Assembly: GCF_016863035.1 (NCBI RefSeq)
Contig: NZ_BOOC01000023.1
Coordinates: 1-64,000 of the forward strand
Reading direction: 5' to 3'
Origin: Microbispora corallina
Lineage (GTDB): Bacteria > Actinomycetota > Actinomycetes > Streptosporangiales > Streptosporangiaceae
DNA: 64,000 nucleotides
Position 1 is the first letter of the stretch. Every line of letters begins with the position of its first letter. Position numbers and translations under genes: made by a program. The notes beneath the pieces were generated by a model, which worked only from the letters and a program-made list of their open reading frames with translations, was not told the origin of the DNA and did no database searches. Below are positions 53,945 through 62,111 of this stretch, piece after piece.

Positions 53945-55492
53945 TCAGGGGGTGGCCGGCGATGCGGCCGTCCCGGGCGGGCTGCCGGCGGGGCTCGACG
54001 ACGACGGGCTCGGGCTCGGCTGGGGCGACTCGCCGTCGCCCCACTGCGGCTCGGTGCTGATCCCGGACGACGGCACCGGCGACTGGGTGTGTCCCGGCGG
54101 GCAGTTCTTCGGCTTCCCCTTCCGGGTGAAGCACTGGTCGGCGGGCGGGGGCACGGCGGTGGGCGGCGCCCCCGGCGGCGGCGGGGACGGCTCCTGCGGG
54201 CTCCCCGGGCCCTGCGGGGTGGACACGCGCGGCGGCAGGGTGCGGGTGGCGGTGACGGTCACGGGCGGCCGCGGCACGTGGGCGCCCACCGTCGTGGACG
54301 GCCGGGACGGCCTCGACGCGGGAGCGGGCGGCAGCGTGCTGTCCTCGCCGGGGATCACCACCGGGACGGCGGGCGGCGGCTCGGCCGTCCCCTGCATGCG
54401 GGCCGCGCCCGTCCCCGCGGCCACGACCGTCATGGCGGCGATCGTGACGGTGGCGAGCGCGGCGAAACCGGCGTGCGAGGCGTGCCCGCCCGCCCTGGCC
54501 GACCTGCGGCGCGCGGACCTGCCCTCCTCCTCGGCCAGCCGGACCCGGCCTCCCCCCGCCGGGTACGGCACGGGCTGCCAGATCTCGTCGAGCACGGCGG
54601 CCACGGCCCGCCGCGGGTCGCCCGGCTCCCGGATGCCGCCCGCTGCCAGAAGGGAGGTCAGCAGGGCGGCCGCGTCCGGCCGGTCGGCCGGGTCCTTGGC
54701 GAGCGCGCCGGCGACGCTGTCCCACAGCATCTTGGGCACCGCGGAGATCCTCGGCTCCTCCACGAGGATGCGCCGCGTGAGCACGTCGAGCTCGCCCGTG
54801 CCGAACGGGTGGAGGCCGGTGGACGCGAAGGCCACGAGGCAGCCCCACGAGAAGACGTCCGAGGCGGGCAGGGCGTGCCCGCCGGTGAGCCGCTCGGGGG
54901 CGACCCAGCCGGGGCTGCCCATGATCTGGCCCGCCTGGGTGTGCGCCACCGCCACGTCCACCTCGACGTCGCGGGCGATGCCGAAGTCGATCACGAACGG
55001 CCCGCGCGGGGACAGCAGCACGTTGGCGGGCTTGAGATCCCGGTGCACCAGGCCGGCCTCGTGGGTGGCGACGAGGGCGGCGGCGGCGCCCAGGGCCACG
55101 CCGTACGCGAGGTCGGGGGTGAGCGGCCCCCGGGCGGCGACCACCTGGGAGAGCGCGGGGCCGGGGATGTACTCGGTCACGAGGTAGGGCCGGTCGCGGT
55201 CGAGGCCGTCCTCGATCACGGCGGCCGTGCAGAAGGGCGTCACGCGGCGGGAGAACGCCACCTCCTCGGCGAACCGGGCCCGCAGCGTGGGGTCGGACAG
55301 GTGCACGGGATGCGGCGTCTTCAGCGCGACGCACCCGCCCTGCGGGTGTTCGGCGAGGTAGACGACGCCCATGCCGCCGGTGCCGAGCCTGCCCAGCAGC
55401 AGGTAGCGCCCGATGATGACCGGATCGCCCACGGTCAGCGGGCGCACGCCGGGGGGCATGCCGTTGTGGGGGCCTGTTCCGCCGCGTGCCAT
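53945..55492 (-). CDS. Transmembrane Ser/Thr protein kinase (Pkn type)
   Basis: 515 residues from ATG 55492 with GAGAGG upstream. Kinase domain at about 25-290: GTGGMG loop, Lys in VALKTPHP, HRDLKPANVLL, DFGIA, APERL. A juxtamembrane stretch rich in Arg precedes one transmembrane helix (about 350-370). The external part is Pro/Ser-rich and unstructured, without PASTA repeats, and holds one Cys pair (CFTRKGKPKNC). It senses an unknown signal through a disordered tail. Confidence 0.92.
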   Translation of the reverse strand: MARGGTGPHNGMPPGVRPLTVGDPVIIGRYLLLGRLGTGGMGVVYLAEHPQGGCVALKTPHPVHLSDPTLRARFAEEVAFSRRVTPFCTAAVIEDGLDRDRPYLVTEYIPGPALSQVVAARGPLTPDLAYGVALGAAAALVATHEAGLVHRDLKPANVLLSPRGPFVIDFGIARDVEVDVAVAHTQAGQIMGSPGWVAPERLTGGHALPASDVFSWGCLVAFASTGLHPFGTGELDVLTRRILVEEPRISAVPKMLWDSVAGALAKDPADRPDAAALLTSLLAAGGIREPGDPRRAVAAVLDEIWQPVPYPAGGGRVRLAEEEGRSARRRSARAGGHASHAGFAALATVTIAAMTVVAAGTGAARMQGTAEPPPAVPVVIPGEDSTLPPAPASRPSRPSTTVGAHVPRPPVTVTATRTLPPRVSTPQGPGSPQEPSPPPPGAPPTAVPPPADQCFTRKGKPKNCPPGHTQSPVPSSGISTEPQWGDGESPQPSPSPSSSSPAGSPPGTAASPATP

Positions 55493-55666
55493 ACGGAAGC
55501 TACCTCTCTCACGGAAGTGCCGCACTGCACACTGTCGCCGTTTGGAACGGGCCACGCGGCCAAGTAGCACCAAGCGGCATGACAGGTAAGGCCAATGGCA
55601 CCTAGAGGTAAGAGAGGGCGGCGAACGCCCAGGTCACAGGCTTCTCATACGTCACATGAGGCTACT

Positions 55667-56647
55667 TCAGGCCGCTTCCACCCCCGACGTGGCGGATCGG
55701 GCGCCCACGGCGCCGAGGAAGCGGGAGATGTGCCGGAACAGCAGCCTCGCCTCGGGCAGCACGTCCGCCAGGATGGCGAACACGTGGGGCATCCGGTTCC
55801 ACTCCTCGTACGTCACCGGGACGCCGTTCCGGCGGGCGCTCAGGGCCACCCGGCGGCCCTCGTCCCGCAGCAGCTCGGTCGAGCCGGTCACGATCATCAG
55901 CGGGGGAAGACCGGTGAAGTCGCCGTACACGGGGGAGACGAGGGGGTCGCGGCAGTCGAGGCCGTCGGTCCAGCGGCGGGCGAGCCAGTCGACACGGCCG
56001 GCGGGGAGCATGGGGTCCATCCAGCCCCTCACCCGGCGGCGGGTGGTGCTGAGGTCGGTCCAGGGGGACAGGCAGACGGCGGCCGCGGGCAGGGGCAGGT
56101 CCCGGTCGCGCAGGGAGAGCAGGGTGGCGAGGGTGAGGTGGCCGCCGGCGGAGTCCCCGGCGAGGATGATGTCGGCCGGCCGGTAGCCGCGGTCGAGCAG
56201 GCAGCGGTACGCGTCGAGGGCGTCCGACAGCGACTCGGCCAGCGAGTGCACCGGCCCCTGGCGGTAGTCGAGGGAGAACACCGGCCGCCGGGCGGTCATG
56301 GACAGTCGCCACGTGATGGGGCGGTGGGTGGCCGGGGAGCAGACGAAGTACGCGCCGCCGTGGAAGTAGAGGACCGCCTTGCCCTCGTCCAGGTCGTCGC
56401 CGCCCCGCACCCACTCGCCGGGACACGGGCCGGACCGGTCTGCCACGATGGACACGTGCTTGGGCAGGATGCCGGGCACGCGCTCCCCCAGGCACATCAG
56501 ACGGCTCGCCACCGCCATACCCGCCGTGTTGCGCAGGAGGATGGTCGACATGGGCTTCATGGTCCCGCGCAGGACGCCGTTCAGCGCGGCGGCCTGCCAG
56601 CTGACCGGATATTCCGGGCGAATGTCCACATTTAGCTCATCGTTCAT
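55667..56647 (-). CDS. Alpha/beta hydrolase, hormone-sensitive lipase type
   Basis: 326 residues from ATG 56647 with AGGAGG 6 bases upstream. HSL signature: YFHGGAYFVC oxyanion box, nucleophile GDSAGGH, acid and His near STELLRDEG and MPHVFAIL. Cytosolic or loosely membrane-bound esterase acting on short acyl esters. A hairpin-forming repeat lies in its leader. Divergent from the DUF3052-type gene. Confidence 0.9.
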   Translation of the reverse strand: MNDELNVDIRPEYPVSWQAAALNGVLRGTMKPMSTILLRNTAGMAVASRLMCLGERVPGILPKHVSIVADRSGPCPGEWVRGGDDLDEGKAVLYFHGGAYFVCSPATHRPITWRLSMTARRPVFSLDYRQGPVHSLAESLSDALDAYRCLLDRGYRPADIILAGDSAGGHLTLATLLSLRDRDLPLPAAAVCLSPWTDLSTTRRRVRGWMDPMLPAGRVDWLARRWTDGLDCRDPLVSPVYGDFTGLPPLMIVTGSTELLRDEGRRVALSARRNGVPVTYEEWNRMPHVFAILADVLPEARLLFRHISRFLGAVGARSATSGVEAA

Positions 56648-56671
56648 GTAAACCTCCTAAAAGGGACATCC

Positions 56672-56696
56672 CCCGGTAGTAAACGGTTCTACCGGG
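56672..56696. promoter_or_regulatory. Inverted repeat in the hydrolase leader
   Basis: CCCGGTAG (56672-56679) and CTACCGGG (56689-56696) form a perfect 8-base stem with a 9-base loop, 25 bases upstream of the hydrolase start codon. It may be an operator or an mRNA hairpin. Confidence 0.45.
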
Positions 56697-56751
56697 TGCT
56701 TTGTTTCACCCCCCTTACAGTCGCGTTACAGATGGGTAACGACCGGAGGTC

Positions 56752-57150
56752 ATGCGAACCCCCATGCCTGGATATTCGGGAACCCCGCTGCCCCGGAAGC
56801 TGGGCGTCAGGCCAGGACACCGTGTGCTCCTGGTCAACGCCCCGCAAAGCCTCCCCCTCGACGGCGACGCGCACGACGACGGCCGCCCCGAGCCGTACGA
56901 CGTGATCATGCTGTTCTGCCCCGACGGGGCGTCGCTGCGGGAGGGGTTCGCGCCGGCCCGTGAGCGCCTGGCCCGCGACGGCGGCCTGTGGGTGTGCTGG
57001 CCGAAGCGGTCGAGCGGGGTGGCCACCGACCTGTCGGAGAACCCGGTCCGCGACCACGGCCTGGCGCAGGGCCTGGTCGACAACAAGGTCTGCGCCGTGG
57101 ATGAGACCTGGTCCGGACTGCGGTTCGTCTACCGCCTGCGCGACCGATGA
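56752..57150 (+). CDS. DUF3052-type actinobacterial protein
   Basis: 132 residues; ATG 56752 is close behind GGAGGT, and ATG 56764 is an alternative. The opening GYSGTPLPRKLGVRPGHRV and the C-terminal WPKRSSG, DLSENPVRDHGLAQGLVDNKVCAVDETWSGLRFVYR are the conserved parts of this family. Function unknown. It lies just upstream of the ABC-2 exporter genes, same strand. Confidence 0.8.
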   Translation: MRTPMPGYSGTPLPRKLGVRPGHRVLLVNAPQSLPLDGDAHDDGRPEPYDVIMLFCPDGASLREGFAPARERLARDGGLWVCWPKRSSGVATDLSENPVRDHGLAQGLVDNKVCAVDETWSGLRFVYRLRDR

Positions 57151-57181
57151 ACTACGATCACCGGGTCCCCGAGTTCGGAGG

Positions 57182-57967
57182 TGCGCGGCCTTCTCCCTCT
57201 ACCTGCGGCTGGTCCGGTACGGCTTCCGCAAGCACGCGGCCTACTGGGGCGCGGCGGTGGCCGGCGCGTTCACCAACACCGTGTTCGGGGTGCTGCGCGC
57301 CTACGTGCTGATCGCCCTGTGGCGGTCCCGCCCGCACCTCGGGGGGTACGACCTTCCCGACGCGGTCGCCTTCTGCTTCCTCACCCAGGCGTTCATCGGC
57401 CCGATGCAGGTCTTCGGCGGCGGGCTCGACCTGACCGAGCGGATCCGCAGCGGCGACGTCGCCCTCGACCTGGTCCGGCCGGCGTCGCTGCAGCTGTGGC
57501 ACCTGTCGGAGGACCTCGGCCGCGCCGCGTACCTCTTCCTCGTCCGCAGCGTGCCCCCGACCGTCGCCGGGGCCCTGCTGTTCGGCATCGTGCCGCCGGC
57601 CGACGCGCCCGCCTACCTGGTGAGCTTCGTCCTCGGGGTGGTGGTCAGCTTCGGCTGGCGCTACCTGGTCGCGCTGGCCGCCTTCTGGATCCTCGACGAC
57701 CGGGGCCTCGCGGTGGCGTCGCTGGTGCTGACCACGTTCTTCAGCGGCCTCATGCTGCCTCTGGTGATCTTCCCGGGGTGGCTCGGGGCGCTGGCCCGGG
57801 CGCTGCCGTGGGCCGCCATGGTCCAGGTGCCGGCCGACGTCTACCTCGGCACGACCGGCCCGGGGCCCGCCCTCGCCTTCCAGGCCCTGTGGGCCGCCGT
57901 GCTGCTGGGCCTGGGCGCGCTCGCCACCTCCGTCGCCCGCAGGAGGGTCGTGATCCAGGGTGGGTGA
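57182..57967 (+). CDS. ABC-2-type permease, start unresolved
   Basis: The in-frame conserved part begins near 57191 (FSLYLRLVRYGFRKHAAYW) and has about six transmembrane helices, with AVAGAFTNTVFG and RSGDVALDLVRPASLQ typical of the paired permeases of this exporter group. No ATG, GTG or TTG lies in frame where expected: ATG 57101 is inside the preceding gene without a ribosome site, and GTG 57257 would cut the first helix. GTG 57181 would fit if one G of GCGCGGCC were absent. A start-region indel is therefore possible. Confidence 0.75.
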   Translation, partial: CAAFSLYLRLVRYGFRKHAAYWGAAVAGAFTNTVFGVLRAYVLIALWRSRPHLGGYDLPDAVAFCFLTQAFIGPMQVFGGGLDLTERIRSGDVALDLVRPASLQLWHLSEDLGRAAYLFLVRSVPPTVAGALLFGIVPPADAPAYLVSFVLGVVVSFGWRYLVALAAFWILDDRGLAVASLVLTTFFSGLMLPLVIFPGWLGALARALPWAAMVQVPADVYLGTTGPGPALAFQALWAAVLLGLGALATSVARRRVVIQGG

Positions 57968-58761
57968 TCGCCGTGGTTAGGACCTACGCGCTGCTCGCCT
58001 GGGCCTGGACCCGGGCCGCCGCGCAGTACCCCCTCTCGTTCGCCGTGATGACGGTCGCCGGGTTCGTGACCAGCGGCCTCGACGCGGCCGTCATCTGGGT
58101 CATCTTCGCCAACACCAGGTCGCTGGCCGGCTTCGGCGTCGCGGAGGTCATGTTCCTGTACGGCGCCTCGTCGCTGGCGTTCACGGTCGCCGACCTGCTG
58201 TTCGGCAACGTCGACCGGATCAGCAGGCACATCAGGGCGGGCACCCTGGACGTGTTCCTGATCCGGCCGGCCAGCCCGTTCGTCCAGGTGGCGGTCGACC
58301 AGTTCGTCCCGCACCGGGTCGGCCGGGTCGTCCAGAGGGCCGTGATGCTCGGCCTGGCCCTGTCCCGCCTCGGCGTGCCCCCCGGGCGGGCCTGGATGAT
58401 CCCCGTCATGGTCGCGTCGGGCATCGTGATCTTCGCCGCGCTCTTCGCGCTCAGCGGAGCCGTGCAGTTCCTGCTCACCGGCGCGCCCGAGGTGGCCAAC
58501 GCCTTCACGTACGGCGGGGCGCAGCTCACCCAGTACCCGCTGAACGTGTACGGCGCCGACCTCGTGCGGGGCGTGACCTACGTGCTGCCTCTGGCGTTCG
58601 TCAACTGGCAGCCCGGGCTCTACGTGCTCGGCCGGGAGGACCCGCTCGGCCTGCCGCCGCTGCTGCGCTTTCTGTCCCCGGTCGCCGCGCTGGCGCTGGC
58701 GGGCGCCGCCGCGCTCGCCTGGCGCGCCGGGATCCGCCGCTACCGATCGACGGGGAGCTGA
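57964..58761 (+). CDS. ABC-2-type permease, second subunit
   Basis: 265 residues from GTG 57964, overlapping the first permease stop (GTGA); GTG 57973 is an alternative. Six transmembrane helices; the block HIRAGTLDVFLIRPASPFVQ parallels the RSGDVALDLVRPASLQ part of its partner, so the two are ancient paralogues. It forms an exporter channel with the preceding protein and the ATPase that follows. Confidence 0.88.
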   Translation: MIAVVRTYALLAWAWTRAAAQYPLSFAVMTVAGFVTSGLDAAVIWVIFANTRSLAGFGVAEVMFLYGASSLAFTVADLLFGNVDRISRHIRAGTLDVFLIRPASPFVQVAVDQFVPHRVGRVVQRAVMLGLALSRLGVPPGRAWMIPVMVASGIVIFAALFALSGAVQFLLTGAPEVANAFTYGGAQLTQYPLNVYGADLVRGVTYVLPLAFVNWQPGLYVLGREDPLGLPPLLRFLSPVAALALAGAAALAWRAGIRRYRSTGS

Positions 58762-59565
58762 ATGATCGAGGCAACGGCCGTGGGCCGGACGTTCAGAGTG
58801 CGCGGCTCGGTCGTGCACGCCGTGCGGGACCTGTCGTTCCGGATCGAGGCCGGGGAGTTCGTGGGGTGCCTCGGGCCGAACGGCGCGGGCAAGTCGACCA
58901 CGATCAAGATGCTCACCGGCATCCTCGCGCCCACGTCGGGACGGGTGACCGTGGCCGGGCTCGACCCGTCACGCCGCCGTACGGGTCTCGCCCGCCGCAT
59001 CGGCGTGGTGTTCGGCCAGCGGACGACGCTGTGGTGGGACCTGCCGCTCAAGGACAGCTTCGAACTGGTCCGGCTCCTGTACAAAGTAGATCGCGAGGTG
59101 TTCCGCCGGCGGCTCGGCGAGCTCGCCGAGCTGCTCGACCTGGGCGGGTTCCTCGCGACGCCGGTGCGGCAGCTCAGCCTCGGCCAGCGGATGCGGGGCG
59201 ACATCGCCGCCGCCCTGCTCCACGACCCGGCCCTGCTCGTGCTGGACGAGCCGACGATCGGGCTCGACGTGGTGAGCAAGGCGGGCGTGCGCGACTTCCT
59301 GCGGCGGCTCAACGCCGAGCGCGGCACGACCGTCCTGCTGACCACGCACGACCTGGGCGACGTCGAACGGCTCTGCCGGCGGGTGCTGCTGATCGACCAC
59401 GGCCGGCTCGCCTTCGACGGCACGGTGGACGACCTGCGGGCGCTGGTGCCCGGCGAGACGTCGATCGAGGACGTCGTCGCCCACCTCTACCTCAATAGCC
59501 CAGCGTCTCCTCGTACTCCTCCGGCTCCTCGTCCCTCGGGCGACCCGCCCAGCGTGACGGCATGA
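58762..59565 (+). CDS. ABC exporter ATPase
   Basis: 267 residues, ATG directly after the permease stop. Walker A GPNGAGKST, Q-loop VFGQRTTLWWDLP, signature LSLGQRMRGD, Walker B LLVLDEPTIGLD, switch His in LTTHDLGD. The family usually ends near ETSIEDVVAHLYL; here about 24 extra residues follow, encoded antisense to the end of the next gene. Export substrate unknown; it may be a lipid or drug. Confidence 0.92.
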   Translation: MIEATAVGRTFRVRGSVVHAVRDLSFRIEAGEFVGCLGPNGAGKSTTIKMLTGILAPTSGRVTVAGLDPSRRRTGLARRIGVVFGQRTTLWWDLPLKDSFELVRLLYKVDREVFRRRLGELAELLDLGGFLATPVRQLSLGQRMRGDIAAALLHDPALLVLDEPTIGLDVVSKAGVRDFLRRLNAERGTTVLLTTHDLGDVERLCRRVLLIDHGRLAFDGTVDDLRALVPGETSIEDVVAHLYLNSPASPRTPPAPRPSGDPPSVTA

Positions 59566-59965
59566 GCACGGGAACGAACAGGGCGATCCCCAGCAGGCCG
59601 TACACGCCGGTGGACAGGAGGGTGAGCATGCCGCGCCCGGCCTCGGCGAGGTCCTGCTGCACGGCCGTCCCGGTCGGCGCGAGGCTCGCCGCCCGGGACA
59701 CGTCGAGGACGTAGACGACCGTCCACGCCAGCAGGGCCATCGACGGGAGGAACGTCGCCAGCGGGGAGACCCGGGTGACCAGGACGAGCCCCACCAGCAG
59801 GCCCACCACGGCCATGACGCCGATGGCGATCAGCATCCGCGTGTCCTTGGCCGGATCGACGTTCAGGGCGGCCCCCCTGACCGCCTCCTGGGAGGCCCAT
59901 CCCCCGCCGAGGAGGACGGCCGCGCCGACCACAACGCCCAGGAGCAGCCCGAAGAAGTGCCGCAT
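59492..59965 (-). CDS. Integral membrane protein of unknown function
   Basis: 157 residues from ATG 59965; GTG 59971 is an alternative. Four hydrophobic helices and an acidic C-terminal tail (RDEEPEEYEETLGY). No family recognised. Its last 74 bases overlap the ATPase gene on the other strand. Confidence 0.7.
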   Translation of the reverse strand: MRHFFGLLLGVVVGAAVLLGGGWASQEAVRGAALNVDPAKDTRMLIAIGVMAVVGLLVGLVLVTRVSPLATFLPSMALLAWTVVYVLDVSRAASLAPTGTAVQQDLAEAGRGMLTLLSTGVYGLLGIALFVPVLMPSRWAGRPRDEEPEEYEETLGY

Positions 59966-60028
59966 GCACACCGCCTACGTGAGAGGTCCGCGGCAACATT
60001 AGCGACAAAGACCGTCAAGTGGCACCAC

Positions 60029-61015
60029 TTATGCCGTGATGTCCTTCGAGGTGAACCGCGACCAGGCGATCGACCCGAAGATCACGATGTACGCCAGGAA
60101 GGCCAGGAGGCCGCGTCCCATCTCGTCGGTCGCCATCGGATCCCGCAGCAGGCCGTCGAACGAACTCCACCACGACGTCAGCAGGAACGGCCGGACCACC
60201 GCGATCTGCGGGATCGCCCCGAGGACCTGGCTGACCACCACGAGCACCACGCTCGCCGCGACCGCGCCGATCGCCGCCTCGGTCAGGGTGGAGACGGCCA
60301 GCGCGACCGCGCCGAGGGCGGCCATGCCGGCCGCCGAGTACAGCGCCACCAGACCCACCCGGACGAGCCCCTCGGCCGCGGAGACCGTGGTGCCGGACAG
60401 CAGCGTGACCGGGCCCACCGGGAACAGCGCCACCCCCACGGCCAGCGCCGACAGCGCGACCAGGGCGCACGCCGCGAGGCAGAACACCACCACGTCGGCG
60501 TACTTGACCGCGAGCAGCCGGGTCCGGCCCGCGGGCGCCACGAGCAGGTAGCGCAGCGTGCCCTGCCCGGCCTCGCCCGCGACGGCGTCGCCCGCCACCA
60601 CCGCGACCGCCAGCGGCAGCACGAGCGGCAGCATGACGAGGAACGCGGCGAACGTCAGCACCAGCCCGTTGCCCGCGACCTGCCCGATCAGCGACCCGCC
60701 GTCGCCGCGGGACGCGATCCGCACGGCCACCCCGATCAGCACGGGCACGGCCGCGAGCACGCCGAGCATGGCGAGGTTGCGGGGCCGCCGGAACGTCAGC
60801 CCGATCTCGGAGGCCAGCAGCCGCGCCGTATGGGCGGCCGGGTGCGCGGCCGTGTGCACGGCCGTGTGCACGGCCGTCGCGGTGTTCCGGCGGGAACGGC
60901 CGGAGCCGGACGTGTCGTCCGCCGCTCGCGTCGCCGCGTTCTGCTCGGTACGGTTGGCCGCGTCGTCCGCCACTCGCATCACGGTCTCCTCCGTCAACGT
61001 CTCACGCGCCGACAT
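60029..61015 (-). CDS. ABC-2-type permease
   Basis: 328 residues from ATG 61015 with GGGGGAGGGG upstream, overlapping the ATPase gene by 14 bases. A charged N-terminal region of about 65 residues with a small His-Thr-Ala repeat (VHTAVHTAAH, from a 12-base DNA repeat at 60851-60874) precedes six transmembrane helices with AVAGDAVAGEAGQGTLRYLLVAP typical of ABC-2 exporters. Works with the ATPase upstream. Confidence 0.88.
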   Translation of the reverse strand: MSARETLTEETVMRVADDAANRTEQNAATRAADDTSGSGRSRRNTATAVHTAVHTAAHPAAHTARLLASEIGLTFRRPRNLAMLGVLAAVPVLIGVAVRIASRGDGGSLIGQVAGNGLVLTFAAFLVMLPLVLPLAVAVVAGDAVAGEAGQGTLRYLLVAPAGRTRLLAVKYADVVVFCLAACALVALSALAVGVALFPVGPVTLLSGTTVSAAEGLVRVGLVALYSAAGMAALGAVALAVSTLTEAAIGAVAASVVLVVVSQVLGAIPQIAVVRPFLLTSWWSSFDGLLRDPMATDEMGRGLLAFLAYIVIFGSIAWSRFTSKDITA

Positions 61016-62111
61016 CGAACCCCTCCCCCGTCAGGCCGACGAAGACGTCCTCCAGGCTGGGCCGGACCACCCCGAACCCGCGCACCCGCACGCCCTCGGT
61101 CACCAGCAGGGCGCACAGGCGTTCCGGCACGGCGTCGCCGAGGTCGGCGGTCACCTCGCCGATCCCGTCGGGATGCACCGCCGCCGAGACTCCGGTCAGG
61201 CCGGCCGCCTCCAGCAGCGCCGCCGCCTCGGCCGCGTCCGCCGTCTCCACGCGCAGGCGCGGCCCGCCGCCGTCCGCCCGGAGGTCGGCGAGCGGGCCCT
61301 GGGCGACCAGCCGCCCGGACCGCATCACGCCCACGTGGGTGCACATCTGCTCGACCTCGGCGAGCAGATGGGAGGAGACGAACACCGTGGTGTCCTCCGC
61401 GGCGATCTCCTTGATGAGCGTCCGCACCTCCCGCGTACCCTGCGGGTCGAGCCCGTTGGTCGGCTCGTCCAGCACGAGCAGGTCCCGGGGCGCGAGCAGC
61501 GCGGCGGCGATGGCGAGACGCTGGCGCATGCCGAGCGAGTAGGCCCGGTAGCGCTTGCCCGCGGCGGCCGCCAGCCCCACCCGCTCCAGCGCCTCCCCCA
61601 CCCGACGCCGCACGGTCCGGCCGTCGGCCGCCGGGTCGGCCGCGTCGAAGCGGCGCAGGTTGGCCTCCCCCGACAGGTACGGGTAGAACGCCGGCCCCTC
61701 CACCACGGCCCCCACTCTCGGCAGGGACCGGGCGAGCCCGGCGGGCATGGCCTCCCCCAGGAGCGACCATTCGCCGGACGTCGGCGCGACCAGACCGAGC
61801 AGCATGCGGATCGTGGTCGTCTTGCCCGACCCGTTCGGGCCCAGGAAGCCGTACACCGAGCCGCGCGGCACCGCCAGGCCGACGGCGTCGACGGCGACCT
61901 GGCCCCCGCGGAAACGCTTGGTGAGGCCGGTCGTGACGATGGCGTGCCCACCGCGGATGTCGGATCCTGCGGGCGGGTCGCCGGGGAGGGGCGGGGGCGC
62001 CCCGAGGAGCGCCCCCGCCGCGTTCACCGCGCCCACGGGTCCCCGCCCGCGGGCTCGCCGGGGCACGCCGTCGCGCCCCCGCTCGTCGCCAGACCGGTCA
62101 TCGCGCCGCAC
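61002..62111 (-). CDS. ABC exporter ATPase
   Basis: 369 residues if started at GTG 62111, which overlaps the stop of the LolA-like gene by 14 bases. The ATPase domain begins near residue 57, so the Gly/Pro/Arg-rich first part may be untranslated and a later GTG used. Walker A GPNGSGKTT, signature YSLGMRQRL, Walker B LLVLDEPTNGLD, switch His in VSSHLLAE. The C-terminal domain ends in RPSLEDVFVGLTGE. Likely exports a peptide or lipid with the 60029-61015 permease. Confidence 0.88.
   Translation of the reverse strand: MRRDDRSGDERGRDGVPRRARGRGPVGAVNAAGALLGAPPPLPGDPPAGSDIRGGHAIVTTGLTKRFRGGQVAVDAVGLAVPRGSVYGFLGPNGSGKTTTIRMLLGLVAPTSGEWSLLGEAMPAGLARSLPRVGAVVEGPAFYPYLSGEANLRRFDAADPAADGRTVRRRVGEALERVGLAAAAGKRYRAYSLGMRQRLAIAAALLAPRDLLVLDEPTNGLDPQGTREVRTLIKEIAAEDTTVFVSSHLLAEVEQMCTHVGVMRSGRLVAQGPLADLRADGGGPRLRVETADAAEAAALLEAAGLTGVSAAVHPDGIGEVTADLGDAVPERLCALLVTEGVRVRGFGVVRPSLEDVFVGLTGEGFDVGA

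Noticed and set aside
57181-58761. One 526-codon protein covering both ABC-2 permeases
   Set aside because: The first half of that frame is a shadow of permease one, which reads correctly in another frame; only the part from 57964 on has permease features.
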